Shown in pieces: positions 43,326-55,151 of a stretch of DNA of 64,000 nt. A program made the position numbers and the translations under genes. The DNA is from Glycine soja (Eukaryota > Streptophyta > Magnoliopsida > Fabales > Fabaceae): contig NC_041006.1 of assembly GCF_004193775.1 (NCBI RefSeq), forward strand, positions 23,901,744 to 23,965,743. Direction: 5' to 3'. The notes beneath the pieces are model-generated. The model worked only from the letters and a program-made list of their open reading frames with translations. It was not told the DNA's origin and made no database searches. How positions within the stretch are numbered: the stretch's first letter is position 1; every line of letters starts with the position of its first letter.

Positions 43326-46300
43326 ATGAACATGGAGAAAGAAGGAGGACCAGTGAACAGACCACCAATTCTGGATGGAACCAACTATGAATACTGGAAA
43401 GCAAGGATGGTGGCCTTCCTCAAATCACTGGATAGCAGAACCTGGAAAGCTGTCATCAAAGGCTGGGAACATCCCAAGATGCTGGACACAGAAGGAAAGC
43501 CCACTAATGAATTGAAGCCACAAGAAGACTGGACAAAAGAAGAAGACGAATTGGCACTTGGAAACTCCAAAGCCTTGAATGCTCTATTCAATGGAGTTGA
43601 CAAGAATATCTTCAGACTGATCAACACATGCACAGTGGCCAAGGATGCATGGGAGATCCTGAAAACCACTCATGAAGGAACCTCCAAAGTGAAGATGTCC
43701 AGATTGCAACTATTGGCTACAAAATTCGAAAATCTGAAGATGAAGGAGGAAGAATGTATTCATGACTTCCACATGAACATTCTTGAAATTGCCAATGCTT
43801 GCACTACCTTGGGAGAAAGGATGACAGATGAAAAGCTGGTGAGAAAGATCCTCAGATCTTTGCCTAAGAGATTTGACATGAAAGTCACTGCAATAGAGGA
43901 GGCCCAAGACATTTGCAACATGAGAGTAGATGAACTCATTGGTTCCCTTCAAACCTTTGAGCTAGGACTCTCGGATAGGACTGAAAAGAAGAGCAAGAAT
44001 CTGGCGTTCGTGTCCAATGATGAAGGAGAAGAAGATGAGTATGACCTGGATACAGATGAAGGTCTGACTAACGCAGTTGTGCTCCTTGGAAAACAGTTCA
44101 ACAAAGTGCTGAACAGAATGGACAGGAGGCAGAAACCACATGTCCGGAACATCCCTTTCGACATCAGGAAAGGTAGTGAATACCAGAAAAGGTCAGATGA
44201 AAAGCCCAGTCACAGCAAAGGAATTCAATGCCATGGGTGTGAAGGCTATGGACACATCAAAGCTGAATGTCCCACTCATCTCAAGAAGCAGAGGAAAGGA
44301 CTTTCTGTATGTCGGTCTGATGATACAGAGAGTGAACAAGAAAGTGATTCTGACAGAGATGTGAATGCACTCACTGGGAGATTTGAATCTGCTGAAGATT
44401 CAAGTGATACAGATAGTGAAATCACTTTTGATGAGCTTGCTATATCCTATAGAGAACTATGCATCAAAAGTGAGAAGATTCTTCAGCAAGAAGCACAACT
44501 AAAGAAGGTCATTGCAAATCTGGAGGCTGAGAAGGAGGCACATGAAGAGGAAATCTCTGAACTTAAAGGAGAAATTGGTTTTCTGAACTCTAAACTGGAA
44601 AACATGACAAAATCAATAAAGATGCTGAATAAAGGCTCAGATTTGCTTGATGAGGTGCTACAGCTTGGGAAGAATGTTGGAAACCAGAGAGGACTTGGAT
44701 TTAATCATAAATCTGCTGGCAGAACAACCATGACAGAATTTGTTCCTGCCAAAAACAGCACTGGAGCCACGATGTCACAACATCGGTCTCGACATCATGG
44801 AACGCAGCAGAAAAGGAGCAAAAGAAAGAAGTGGAGGTGTCACTACTGTGGCAAGTATGGTCACATAAAGCCCTTTTGCTATCATTTACATGGCCATCCA
44901 CATCATGGAACTCAAAGTAGCAGCAGTGGAAGGAAGATGATGTGGGTTCCAAAACACAAGACTGTTAGTCTTGTTGTTCATACTTCACTTAGAGCATCAG
45001 CTAAGGAAGATTGGTACCTAGATAGCGGCTGTTCCAGACACATGACAGGAGTTAAAGAATTCCTGGTGAACATTGAACCTTGCTCCACTAGCTATGTGAC
45101 ATTTGGAGATGGCTCTAAAGGAAAGATCACTGGAATGGGAAAGCTAGTCCATGATGGACTTCCTAGTCTGAACAAAGTACTGCTGGTGAAGGGACTGACT
45201 GCGAACTTGATCAGCATCAGTCAGTTGTGTGATGAAGGATTCAATGTAAACTTCACAAAGTCAGAATGCTTGGTGACAAATGAGAAGAGTGAAGTCCTAA
45301 TGAAGGGCAGCAGATCAAAGGACAACTGTTACCTATGGACACCTCAAGAAACCAGTTACTCCTCCACATGTCTATTCTCCAAAGAAGATGAAGTCAAAAT
45401 ATGGCATCAAAGATTTGGACATCTGCACTTAAGAGGCATGAAGAAAATCATTGACAAAGGTGCTGTTAGAGGCATTCCCAATCTGAAAATAGAAGAAGGC
45501 AGAATCTGTGGTGAATGTCAGATTGGAAAGCAAGTCAAGATGTCCCACCAGAAGCTTCAACATCAGACCACTTCCAGGGTGCTGGAACTACTTCACATGG
45601 ACTTGATGGGGCCTATGCAAGTTGAAAGCCTTGGAGGAAAAAGGTATGCCTATGTTGTTGTGGATGATTTCTCCAGATTTACCTGGGTCAACTTTATCAG
45701 AGAGAAATCAGACACCTTTGAAGTATTCAAGGAGTTGAGTCTAAGACTTCAAAGAGAAAAAGACTGTGTCATCAAGAGAATCAGGAGTGACCATGGCAGA
45801 GAGTTTGAAAACAGCAAGTTTACTGAATTCTGCACATCTGAAGGCATCACTCATGAGTTCTCTGCAGCCATTACACCACAACAAAATGGCATAGTTGAAA
45901 GGAAAAACAGGACTTTGCAAGAAGCTGCTAGGGTCATGCTTCATGCCAAAGAACTTCCCTATAATCTCTGGGCTGAAGCCATGAACACAGCTTGCTACAT
46001 CCACAACAGAGTCACACTTAGAAGAGGGACTCCAACCACACTGTATGAAATCTGGAAAGGGAGGAAGCCAACTGTCAAGCACTTCCACACCTTTGGAAGT
46101 CCATGTTACATTTTGGCAGATAGAGAGCAAAGGAGAAAGATGGATCCCAAGAGTGATGCAGGAATATTCTTGGGATACTCTACAAACAGCAGAGCATATA
46201 GAGTATTCAATTCCAGAACCAGAACTGTGATGGAATCCATCAATGTGGTTGTTGATGATCTAACTCCAGCAAGAAAGAAGGATGTCGAAGAAGATGTCAG

Positions 46301-48059
46301 AACATCGGGAGACGATGTAGCAGATACAGCTAAAAGTGCAGAAAATACAGAGAACTCTGATTCTGCTACAGATGAACCAAACATCAATAAACCTGACAAG
46401 AGCCCCTCCATTAGAATCCAGAAGATGCACCCCAAGGAGCTGATTATAGGAGATCCAAACAGAGGAGTCACTACAAGATCAAGGGAGATTGAGATTGTCT
46501 CCAATTCATGTTTTGTCTCCAAAATTGAGCCCAAGAATGTGAAAGAGGCACTGACTGATGAGTTCTGGATCAATGCTATGCAAGAAGAATTGGAGCAATT
46601 CAAAAGGAATGAAGTTTGGGAGCTAGTTCCTAGACCCGAGGGAACTAATGTGATTGGCACCAAGTGGATCTTCAAGAACAAAACCAATGAAGAAGGTGTT
46701 ATAACCAGAAACAAGGCCAGACTGGTTGCTCAAGGCTACACTCAGATTGAAGGTGTAGACTTTGATGAAACTTTCGCCCCTGTTGCTAGACTTGAGTCCA
46801 TCAGATTGTTACTTGGTGTAGCTTGCATCCTCAAATTCAAGCTGTACCAGATGGATGTGAAGAGCGCGTTTCTGAATGGATACCTGAATGAAGAAGCCTA
46901 TGTGGAGCAGCCAAAGGGATTTGTAGATCCAACTCATCCAGATCATGTATACAGGCTCAAGAAGGCTCTCTATGGATTGAAGCAAGCTCCAAGAGCTTGG
47001 TATGAAAGACTAACAGAGTTCCTTACTCAGCAAGGGTATAGGAAGGGAGGAATTGACAAGACTCTCTTTGTCAAACAAGATGCTGAAAACTTGATGATAG
47101 CACAGATATATGTTGATGACATTGTGTTTGGAGGGATGTCGAATGAGATGCTTCGACATTTTGTCCAACAGATGCAATCTGAATTTGAGATGAGTCTTGT
47201 TGGAAAGCTGACTTATTTTCTGGGACTCCAAGTGAAGCAGATGGAAGACTCCATATTCCTTTCACAAAGCAAGTATGCAAAGAACATTGTCAAGAAGTTT
47301 GGGATGGGAAATGCCAGTCATAAAAGAACACCTGCACCTACTCACTTGAAGCTGTCAAAAGATGAAGCTGGCACCAGTGTTGATCAAAGTCTGTACAGAA
47401 GCATGATTGGGAGCTTACTATATTTAACAGCTAGCAGACCTGACATCACCTATGCAGTAGGTGTTTGTGCAAGATATCAAGCCAATCCTAAGATAAGTCA
47501 CTTGAATCAAGTAAAGAGAATTCTGAAATATGTAAATGGCACCAGTGACTATGGGATTATGTACTGTCATTGTTCAGATTCAATGCTGGTTGGGTATTGT
47601 GATGCTGATTGGGCTGGAAGTGCAGATGACAGAAAAAGCACGTCTGGTGGATGTTTCTATTTGGGAACCAATCTTATTTCATGGTTCAGCAAGAAGCAGA
47701 ACTGTGTGTCCCTATCTACTGCAGAAGCAGAGTATATTGCAGCAGGAAGCAGCTGTTCACAACTAGTTTGGATGAAGCAGATGCTCAAGGAGTACAATGT
47801 CGAACAAGATGTCATGACATTGTACTGTGACAACTTGAGTGCTATTAATATTTCTAAAAATCTTGTTCAACACAGCAGAACCAAGCACATTGACATTAGA
47901 CATCACTATATTAGAGATCTTGTTGATGATAAAGTTATCACACTGGAGCATGTTGACACTGAGGAACAAATAGCAGATATTTTCACAAAGGCATTGGATG
48001 CAAATCAGTTTGAAAAACTGAGGGGCAAGCTGGGCATTTGTCTGCTAGAGGATTTATAG
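43326..48059 (+). CDS. gag-pol: SIRE1 gag-pol polyprotein (1577 aa, intact)
   Basis: A single uninterrupted frame from ATGAACATGGAG, 45 nt after the PBS. The copia gag region covers about residues 10-240. There are two zinc knuckles: [14 protein letters not shown] near 302 and [14 protein letters not shown] near 505, with an acidic coiled-coil stretch between them (380-450). The aspartic protease motif [14 protein letters not shown] starts at 562. Integrase has an H..H..C..C finger ([19 protein letters not shown]) and D,D(35)E at about 759, 820 and 857 ([19 protein letters not shown]). Reverse transcriptase has RLVAQGYTQ and the YVDD box near 1262. RNaseH shows CDADWAG near 1426, TAEAEYIA and YCDNLSA. 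Order and length match SIRE1. It ends in TAG at 48057, followed in frame by CAA TTA. No broken motif was seen. Confidence 0.97.
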   Translation: MNMEKEGGPVNRPPILDGTNYEYWKARMVAFLKSLDSRTWKAVIKGWEHPKMLDTEGKPTNELKPQEDWTKEEDELALGNSKALNALFNGVDKNIFRLINTCTVAKDAWEILKTTHEGTSKVKMSRLQLLATKFENLKMKEEECIHDFHMNILEIANACTTLGERMTDEKLVRKILRSLPKRFDMKVTAIEEAQDICNMRVDELIGSLQTFELGLSDRTEKKSKNLAFVSNDEGEEDEYDLDTDEGLTNAVVLLGKQFNKVLNRMDRRQKPHVRNIPFDIRKGSEYQKRSDEKPSHSKGIQCHGCEGYGHIKAECPTHLKKQRKGLSVCRSDDTESEQESDSDRDVNALTGRFESAEDSSDTDSEITFDELAISYRELCIKSEKILQQEAQLKKVIANLEAEKEAHEEEISELKGEIGFLNSKLENMTKSIKMLNKGSDLLDEVLQLGKNVGNQRGLGFNHKSAGRTTMTEFVPAKNSTGATMSQHRSRHHGTQQKRSKRKKWRCHYCGKYGHIKPFCYHLHGHPHHGTQSSSSGRKMMWVPKHKTVSLVVHTSLRASAKEDWYLDSGCSRHMTGVKEFLVNIEPCSTSYVTFGDGSKGKITGMGKLVHDGLPSLNKVLLVKGLTANLISISQLCDEGFNVNFTKSECLVTNEKSEVLMKGSRSKDNCYLWTPQETSYSSTCLFSKEDEVKIWHQRFGHLHLRGMKKIIDKGAVRGIPNLKIEEGRICGECQIGKQVKMSHQKLQHQTTSRVLELLHMDLMGPMQVESLGGKRYAYVVVDDFSRFTWVNFIREKSDTFEVFKELSLRLQREKDCVIKRIRSDHGREFENSKFTEFCTSEGITHEFSAAITPQQNGIVERKNRTLQEAARVMLHAKELPYNLWAEAMNTACYIHNRVTLRRGTPTTLYEIWKGRKPTVKHFHTFGSPCYILADREQRRKMDPKSDAGIFLGYSTNSRAYRVFNSRTRTVMESINVVVDDLTPARKKDVEEDVRTSGDDVADTAKSAENTENSDSATDEPNINKPDKSPSIRIQKMHPKELIIGDPNRGVTTRSREIEIVSNSCFVSKIEPKNVKEALTDEFWINAMQEELEQFKRNEVWELVPRPEGTNVIGTKWIFKNKTNEEGVITRNKARLVAQGYTQIEGVDFDETFAPVARLESIRLLLGVACILKFKLYQMDVKSAFLNGYLNEEAYVEQPKGFVDPTHPDHVYRLKKALYGLKQAPRAWYERLTEFLTQQGYRKGGIDKTLFVKQDAENLMIAQIYVDDIVFGGMSNEMLRHFVQQMQSEFEMSLVGKLTYFLGLQVKQMEDSIFLSQSKYAKNIVKKFGMGNASHKRTPAPTHLKLSKDEAGTSVDQSLYRSMIGSLLYLTASRPDITYAVGVCARYQANPKISHLNQVKRILKYVNGTSDYGIMYCHCSDSMLVGYCDADWAGSADDRKSTSGGCFYLGTNLISWFSKKQNCVSLSTAEAEYIAAGSSCSQLVWMKQMLKEYNVEQDVMTLYCDNLSAINISKNLVQHSRTKHIDIRHHYIRDLVDDKVITLEHVDTEEQIADIFTKALDANQFEKLRGKLGICLLEDL

Positions 48060-48065
48060 CAATTA
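48057..48065 (+). promoter_or_regulatory. Leaky stop / readthrough signal between pol and the envelope-like frame
   Basis: TAG CAA TTA fits the TMV-type readthrough consensus UAG-CAR-YYA. The frame stays open through 48060-48176 into the downstream ORF. Stop-codon suppression for SIRE1 env-like expression is published. Here I see only the sequence context. Confidence 0.88.
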
Positions 48066-50054
48066 CTGTTATCTGAACGTGCTCAAACGTTAATAGCGCG
48101 TTCTCTACTGGGCCAAAACAAATTCGACCGTTGCTTCACACGTCCCTCTACATTCCTCATTCAAACTCATATTTTCGTGGTAATCTCGTTTTCAGCATTC
48201 CCCAACAGCTCTCAGAGATTTACGAAACCACTCCAAAGGCTCTGCTTCTTCATGGCTACCTCACCAAAAGAAACTTCATCTCCTGGTTCACCCTCTGTAC
48301 CATCATCTCCATCATCCACCAAAGCACCATCAAACCAGGAACAACCAGAATTCAATATCCAACCCATACAAATGATTCCTGGTCAAGCTCTTGCTCCTGA
48401 GAAACTGGTCCCCAAAAGACAACAGGGAGTGAAGATTTCTGAAAACCCTAGCCTTGCAACAAGTCCTAGGGAAGTAGACACGGAGATGGACAAGAAGATC
48501 CGCAGTATTGTGAGTAGCATTCTGAAAAATGCTTATGTCCCTGATGCTGATAAAGATGTTCCAACATCTTCCACCCCAAATGTTGAAGTCCTCTCTTCGT
48601 CCAGTAAAGAGAAATCAACAGAGGAAGAGGAACAAGCCACAGAGGAGACCCCTGCACCAAGGGCACCAGAACCTGCTCCAGGTGACCTCATTGACCTAGA
48701 AGAAGTAGAATCTGATGAGGAACCCATTGCCAACAAGTTGGCACCTGGCATTGCAGAAAGATTACAAAGCAGAAAGGGAAAAACCCCCATTACTAGGTCT
48801 GGACGAATCAAAACTATGGCACAGAAGAAGAGCACTCCAATCACTCCTTCCACATCCAGATGGAGCAAAGTTGCAATCCCTTCCAAGAAGAGGAAAGAAA
48901 TTTCTTCATCTGATTCTGATGATGATGTCGAACTAGATGTTCCCGACATCAAGAGGGCCAAGAAATCAGGAAAAAAGGTGCCTGGAAATGTCCCTGATGC
49001 ACCATTGGACAACATTTCATTCCACTCCATTGGCAATGTTGAAAGGTGGAAATTTGTATATCAACGCAGACTTGCCTTAGAAAGAGAACTGGGAAGAGAT
49101 GCCTTGGATTGCAAGGAGATCATGGACCTCATCAAGGCTGCTGGACTGCTGAAAACTGTCACCAAGTTGGGAGATTGCTATGAAAGTCTAGTCAGGGAAT
49201 TCATTGTCAACATTCCCTCTGACATAACAAACAGAAAGAGTGATGAGTATCAGAAAGTGTTTGTCAGAGGAAAATGTGTTAGATTCTCCCCTGCTGTAAT
49301 CAACAAATACCTGGGCAGACCAACTGAAGGAGTGGTGGATATTGCTGTTTCTGAGCATCAAATTGCCAAGGAAATCACTGCCAAACAAGTCCAGCATTGG
49401 CCAAAGAAAGGGAAGCTTTCTGCAGGGAAGCTAAGTGTGAAGTATGCAATCCTGCACAGGATTGGCGCTGCAAACTGGGTACCCACCAATCATACTTCCA
49501 CTGTTGCCACAGGTTTGGGTAAATTTCTGTATGCTGTTGGAACCAAGTCCAAATTTAATTTTGGAAACTATATTTTTGATCAAACTGTTAAGCATTCAGA
49601 ATCTTTTGCTGTCAAATTACCCATTGCCTTCCCAACTGTATTGTGTGGCATTATGTTGAGTCAACATCCCAATATTTTAAACAACATTGACTCTGTGATG
49701 AAGAGAGAATCGGCTCTGTCCCTGCATTACAAACTGTTTGAGGGGACACATGTCCCAGACATTGTCTCGACATCAGGGAAAGCTGCTGCTTCAGGTGCTG
49801 TGTCCAAGGATGCTTTGATTGCTGAACTCAAGGACACATGCAAGGTGCTGGAAGCAACCATCAAAGCCACCACAGAGAAGAAAATGGAGCTGGAACGCCT
49901 GATCAAAAGACTCTCAGACAGTGGCATTGATGATGGTGAAGCAGCTGAGGAAGAAGAAGAAGCAGCTGAGGAAGAAGAAGAAGCAGCTGAGGAAGAGGAA
50001 GATGCAGCAGAGGATACAGAATCAGATGATGATGATTCTGAAGCCACCCCATGA
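48060..50054 (+). CDS. SIRE1 envelope-like protein (664 codons, readthrough product)
   Basis: In phase with gag-pol and open from the codon after the pol stop. The first internal ATG is at 48252, so independent initiation is possible, but the TAG-CAA-TTA context favours readthrough. In order, it has a Ser/Pro/Thr-rich N-terminus, basic clusters (SKKRKE, KRAKKSGKK near residues 265-305, counting from 48060), a globular middle with VFVRGKCVRFSPAVINKYLG (near 400), and a heptad-like stretch (AELKDTCKVLEATIKATTEK). The C-terminus is very acidic, with AAEEEEE repeated three times. The family is called envelope-like, but I see no convincing signal peptide or membrane helix. The middle resembles proteins annotated 'putative plant transposon protein'. 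Function unknown. Confidence 0.9.
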   Translation, partial: QLLLSERAQTLIARSLLGQNKFDRCFTRPSTFLIQTHIFVVISFSAFPNSSQRFTKPLQRLCFFMATSPKETSSPGSPSVPSSPSSTKAPSNQEQPEFNIQPIQMIPGQALAPEKLVPKRQQGVKISENPSLATSPREVDTEMDKKIRSIVSSILKNAYVPDADKDVPTSSTPNVEVLSSSSKEKSTEEEEQATEETPAPRAPEPAPGDLIDLEEVESDEEPIANKLAPGIAERLQSRKGKTPITRSGRIKTMAQKKSTPITPSTSRWSKVAIPSKKRKEISSSDSDDDVELDVPDIKRAKKSGKKVPGNVPDAPLDNISFHSIGNVERWKFVYQRRLALERELGRDALDCKEIMDLIKAAGLLKTVTKLGDCYESLVREFIVNIPSDITNRKSDEYQKVFVRGKCVRFSPAVINKYLGRPTEGVVDIAVSEHQIAKEITAKQVQHWPKKGKLSAGKLSVKYAILHRIGAANWVPTNHTSTVATGLGKFLYAVGTKSKFNFGNYIFDQTVKHSESFAVKLPIAFPTVLCGIMLSQHPNILNNIDSVMKRESALSLHYKLFEGTHVPDIVSTSGKAAASGAVSKDALIAELKDTCKVLEATIKATTEKKMELERLIKRLSDSGIDDGEAAEEEEEAAEEEEEAAEEEEDAAEDTESDDDDSEATP

Positions 50055-50726
50055 CCATCAGACCTTTATTTTTGCTTTTTACTCTTACTAGCTATAGGGG
50101 CATGTCCCTTTGAACAATTGATTGCTATTGGTCTGTAATATTTGCATGCATTCTACTTTTGTCAAATTCTGTCTAAAAAGGGGGAGTAATAGTATTATGC
50201 ATGATTTTGAGTAGTAGGATACTATGTATGCAATAGTAGTATTATGCATGATTTATGATTTTGAGTAGTAGGATACGATGTATGCATGATTCATGATTTT
50301 GAGGGGGAGTTGTATGTATATGATTTTGAGGGGGAGACTGCTGCTGCTGATGATGACTGATGTAAGCTACTGTAACTACTAGTAGCTGATAGAAGATGCT
50401 GCAGTAAGAGCATGGAGACAGGGGGAGCAGAAAGCTGATGTCACATGAGATGTCTTGACATCCTGGAAAAGACTAGTAGCTGATAGAAGATGCTGCAGTG
50501 AACTGCTTCACAGCAGTAGGAGCATGGAGACAGGGGGAGCAGAAAGCTGATGTCACGTGAGATGTCTTGACATCCTGGAAACGACTTGCAACTTGCAGAA
50601 TTTTGCTGTCGCCACTACAGATACCGCTGTGCTTGATTACTCTGATAATGAAAGTTGCTGATCCCACTTGCATAACTGCTCGTACCTGCTCAGGAAGTGT
50701 CTAAGTATGTTTTAGACAAAATTTGC
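50055..50726 (+). repeat. SIRE1 3' untranslated region with direct repeats
   Basis: GAGTAGTAGGATACTATGTA and GAGTAGTAGGATACGATGTA repeat at 50211 and 50265. A block containing GGGGGAGCAGAAAGCTGATG, GAGATGTCTTGACATCCTGG and CTAGTAGCTGATAGAAGATG recurs at about 50378-50500 and 50470-50590. Several GGGGGAG purine tracts are scattered through it, as reported for Sireviruses. Confidence 0.85.
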
Positions 50727-50739
50727 CAAAGGGGGAGAT
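50727..50739 (+). promoter_or_regulatory. Polypurine tract of SIRE1
   Basis: CAAAGGGGGAGAT directly before the 3' LTR. Confidence 0.9.
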
Positions 50740-51739
50740 TGTTAGTGCTTAGCTCTACTGAGTTTTAAAAGATTGGCTAAGATTTTGTTAAAACATAAGC
50801 ACTTAGACAATGAAGGAAAGCTGGAGTTGCTGCACATGATGTCCAACGTTATGTCAAGGAATCAGATTGGGCTCCACAATGCACAAGGCAAGATAAAAGG
50901 TCAAATGAAGATTTGAAGCTGCAGGATCCACGATGTCGGATACAATGTCCAGGACATCCTGCCCGAAAATACTGGACACATAAATCTGTTATATCTTTAA
51001 CAGATTATTGTGCAGTTAGCAACAGATTAGACGATCTATCTTTTGGAACGAATTAAAAGGTAATTAAAGTTCGAATTACAAACTTGAATAGTTCGTTCAG
51101 GGATTAGAGATTAAAGATAAAAACTAAAAGATCAAACTTTATCTTTTAGATCTTTAAGTGCAGATTTTTCAGGAGAATGATAGATCTTATCCAGCGCAAG
51201 TTGTTGCAGCCCAGATACGCACACTGCTATATAAACATGAAGGCTGCACGAGTTTTCTACCAAGTCCGGGATTGAAGAGTTATTTTGTGAGTTTTGGGAC
51301 TTGAGTGTTTTGTGAGCCACCTTGATGTTACCCTAACATCAAGTGTTGGACCTGAGTGTGTAGAGTTGATCTCTATTGTTCAGAGAGCAATCTCTGGTGT
51401 GTATTTGATTTAATTGTAAACACGGGAGAGTGATTGAGAGGGAGTGAGAGGGGTTCTCATATCTAAGAGTGGCTCTTAGGTAGAGGTTGCACGGGTAGTG
51501 GTTAGGTGAGAAGGTTGTAAACAGTGGCTGTTAGATCTTCGAACTAACACTATTTTAGTGGATTTCCTCCCTGGCTTGGTAGCCCCCAGATGTAGGTGAC
51601 GTTGCACCGAACTGGGTTAACAATTCTCTTGTGTTATTTACTTGTATAATCTGTTCATACAGTCAAATATAATCTGCATGTTCTGAAGCGTGATGTCGTG
51701 ACATCCGGTACGACATCTGACCTCAGTATCAGAATTTCA
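50740..51739 (+). repeat. 3' LTR of SIRE1 (1000 bp)
   Basis: Same length as the 5' LTR, with two differences noted by eye. TATA box near 51228. Followed by TSD CTATT. Confidence 0.97.
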
Positions 51740-51849
51740 CTATTCATCTAAAAAACTTTCTTTTTTATCTTTTTTCCACTTTCATATTTATACTTACCGT
51801 TAGTCATCTTATACGACTAACTTTTGTATAGAAAACATTTTCCAAAACT

Positions 51850-53272
51850 TGTATAGTTTCCCCAATTTATAGTTATTTTGTAGGGATTTGTAAATAAATC
51901 TTGTTTTCTTGTTATAGCTGTCACTAGAATATTTTCCATTGGATTTAATGATGAAATCAGTTCAATTTCAGGTTAAATGAGGCTAAGTCTTGAAGTGCTA
52001 AAAGTGGTAGTTGCGCTCAGCTCACCATTTGGGCTTAGCACGCATCCATCGCTAAGCGCAGCTTCAGCGCGACAGAAGAATCTGGCAGTGCTTAAATATC
52101 AAGGCCGCGCGTTAAGCACGAGATCCACTAGCTAAATGCGACGATTGTCTTTAGCCAGTCTCAGCGCATGACTAGCGCTAAGCTCAAATTCACTTACTCA
52201 CGCTAAGCGCGAGGGTGGCGCTAAGCGCAACGTCGTGGATTCAGAGCCTATTTAAAGCCTGTCTTGTGCAGAATTAGGGTATACACAATACACAACACAC
52301 ACACAACAAGGACAAAGGGACCTATACAATACAGAGTACACCATAAGTGCAGTACTTGACCTAAAGGTAGAGAAGAGGAGCAGCTATGTAGAGAAGCCTA
52401 AGGTTCTTCAATTGGAGAGAGATTAGTGAGTTGTAGAGTGATTGTGAGATGCTGAGAAGAGGAGGAGGGATCCCCCTTCTTGTGTAAGGAACAATTATTC
52501 TATACTCTATCTCATTTGTGTTAGGGTTTTTCTGTAATGGCTAGCTAAACACCCTTGTTGGGGATTTCTAAGGAACAACTGATGTAATTACTTTAATATC
52601 TAATTAATTGTGCTTTATGTGTTCAATGCTTAATTTCTGCATGCTCTTGGTATGATCACCCATTTGTGTGTACAGTTAGGTGACTTTAGCATTAGGAAAT
52701 GTATTGTTGCCTTAGAACTTGATAGAAGCAGGACTGAATAACCACATTGCCAAGGATGGATTGTGGGGTTTTGGTTTTCTGAATATGCTGTTATGATAAT
52801 GTTGTTTGAGTTAAGCCTAGTCTTACAAGAGGGATCTGCAGATGAAGCTTAGGTTAAATTAGTCTAAACTTGTGAGGGATCGAGGTTTAGTATTTTAGGT
52901 TACAGCATAGAACACAAAAGCATGATTGATTAAAGAAATATCTTCATTTGCATCAGCTTGTTTGTTAGAAAGACTCAACACTTTTACCTATTGCTATCAA
53001 CTTTAATTACTTGCAATTCTACTATTTTTAACATAGACTTTAATTAAAACTCTGTTTTTAATCATCAACCATCAATGTTTGTTTCAACAATGTCTTATTT
53101 CTGAATATAACTCTGTCTAATACTAGTTTCCCTGAGTTCGATACTCGGATTTATCCGTTTTAATTTTAAATACTTAACAATCCGGTGCGCTTTCCGGCTA
53201 ATTGGATTTCCCTTGAACATATTTGTATAAAGGAAAATTGGACCAAAAAGTAACTGCATGGGAAATCCAACA
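51850..53272 (+). mobile_element. LTR-like block, Ty3/gypsy type (start uncertain)
   Basis: It contains GCTAAGCGC repeats (52025-52230), a CTATTTAAAGCC TATA-like site near 52248, ACACACAACA runs, and near its end GAGTTCGATACTCGG, then CCGGTGCGCTTTCCGGC. The same motif pair occurs in the LTRs at 4193 and 63001. It ends near AAATCCAACA (53272). A start at TGTATAGTTTCC (51850) is plausible, but no TSD was found. Confidence 0.5.
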
Positions 53273-55112
53273 CTTACAAAACAAAATCTTTATTATTATT
53301 AATTTATTAAATATATTTTTATTACAAATAATGTTAAATAACTTTGTCAATAATATCATAATTTAATTTGGTTTCAATTTTAAGATAAAAATTACAAATG
53401 TCATTCACAAACAATTCTTCTTGAGATCATTATGAGCAATAAAGTTCGAGTATTTAACACATGTGCATGCCAAAGACTCAACAACATTATAAATTAAGAT
53501 AGTTTTATTTTTTATGGTAGAGAACACAAGTATCATTCACAGGAGGTAATCCTACTCAAGATCATCATAACAACAAAACTCTCTCTGAGTATTTAACACA
53601 ATTGCATACAAAATACTCAACAATATTTTTATGTACCTTGAAATCCTATAAAAATAATTTTTACTTATAAATTGTATAAAATAATTTTAAATAATTTCAT
53701 AAATAAATATTTTTCTTGAATAATCTTCATATTATGCGGCTCAAATTTTTCTATGAAAAAATAATTTAAATCTAATTAGTTAATATAGTTATTATAAAAT
53801 ATTATTTTGACTCTATGTTTAATAACTTCATATATTAATATTTTATCGATTAATAATTATATAAAAATTTTAAATTATTCATAAATATATTTGAATTAAT
53901 TTATTAAATATATTTTTAGATAAAAATAATTTTAAATTACTTACTGAATAATATCATGAATTAAATTAAATTATTTTAATTTTAATCATTGTCTATAAAT
54001 TTTAAATATTATCAAATTAATATCTTTTAGAGTGTAATTACAAAAATATTTAAATTTAACATAAGTTGAATCCATTTTAAATTTTTAAACATTAATTTCA
54101 CATATCATTTTATAAATATTATAAATAAAATAAAAAATAACTATGGGACTATAATCAAACATATAATCAAATAATTATATTTTCTCAAAATATGTTTAAT
54201 GTTTTTATGAGACTTGACATTTTATTTATTATAATAGGTTAAGTTTATGTTATGAATCGTTGCCTTGTTGAATTTTATTTCATCTAAAATTAGTTTTAAA
54301 TTTATAATTAGATTAAAAAATTATCTACAATATTATTTTAAAGTAGTAACTAACCCTTTTAGTGAAAAAGGTTGGGAATGCGAGTGGATACAAAATTGTA
54401 TGTCAAGGGTGAGGATCGGGATGGGGAACCATATGTCCTTCCTCCCCACGTCTCATTGTTTTTCTTATTCACAATAATCACTTATACATTTTTGGTGTTA
54501 AATAGTTACATATATGAATAAGATTAAAATATATTTTAGTCTTTTAATTATTTTATTTTTTGGTTTTAATTTTATTGAGCAGAAATGAGGAGGAGACAAA
54601 GAATGACACGCATGTCTCCACCTTGCCCCATTGTCATGCCTATTCACAATCATCATTTATACATTTTTTTGTTTTAAATAAGTAAATATTTGGATAAAAT
54701 TAAAATACTTTTTATTCTTATAATTATTTTTTAAATTTTGTTTTCTAAATTAAAAAATATTTCATCCATTCACATGACTTTATTAGAATAATTTATCATA
54801 TAGCATTAAATTATTATATACAAAACAATTTATCTCTTTTTATGGTTGCTTGTTTGAACTCCATCAATGGCTACCCTATCTTGCATGATATCATATTTTT
54901 TAATATACAAATTTGCATCATATTTGCTCTTATCAAAGGATTTCATCTTTTGTTCTTACTGATCATAAAAAATATCATTTAGACTTTTGTAAACAATATA
55001 CTCACCACATAAATTCCCATAACAACAATTACTTAGTAAATTAAATATGCATTTCATTATTTACTTGGTTATAAATCGTGAAAAAGCAGTCAAGTCATCC
55101 GTACGAAGGCAC
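53273..55112. other. AT-rich sequence, no gene
   Basis: Very AT-rich (AATTATTAAATAT-type) with two similar pieces around CACAAGTATCATTCACA and CTCAAGATCATCATAA near 53390 and 53525. Two ~200-bp stretches near 54360-54500 and 54580-54700 resemble each other (TCTCATTGTTTTTCTTATTC against CCCCATTGTCATGCCTATTC). No coding support. Confidence 0.5.
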
Positions 55113-55120
55113 GAGTATCA

Positions 55121-55140
55121 ACAACAACAACAACAACAAC
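55121..55140 (-). repeat. (GTT)n tail of the RTE LINE
   Basis: ACAACAACAACAACAACAAC on the plus strand. Trinucleotide tails replace poly-A in RTE elements. Confidence 0.9.
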
Positions 55141-55151
55141 GCCTTATCCCA

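Larger units (their letters stand above)
42268..51739 (+). mobile_element. SIRE1-type Sirevirus (Ty1/copia), complete (9472 bp)
   Basis: Both LTRs are exactly 1000 bp (42268-43267, 50740-51739) and differ at two positions that I can see: GAAGAATTG against GAAGATTTG, and TTGTTTAAT against TTGTATAAT. TSD CTATT lies at 42263-42267 and 51740-51744. The order is PBS, intact gag-pol (43326-48059), a leaky-stop context, an envelope-like frame in the same phase (to 50054), a repeat-bearing 3' region and a purine tract. This matches the described soybean SIRE1 layout. All parts needed for autonomous transposition look intact, and the near-identical LTRs indicate a very recent insertion. Confidence 0.96.

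Noticed and set aside
43385..48000. Minus-strand frames inside SIRE1 gag-pol, some over 200 aa
   Set aside because: Shadows of an intact, motif-rich plus-strand polyprotein.
42660..51320. Minus-strand 62-aa frame present in both SIRE1 LTRs
   Set aside because: It recurs only because the LTRs are identical. No homology or expression signal.
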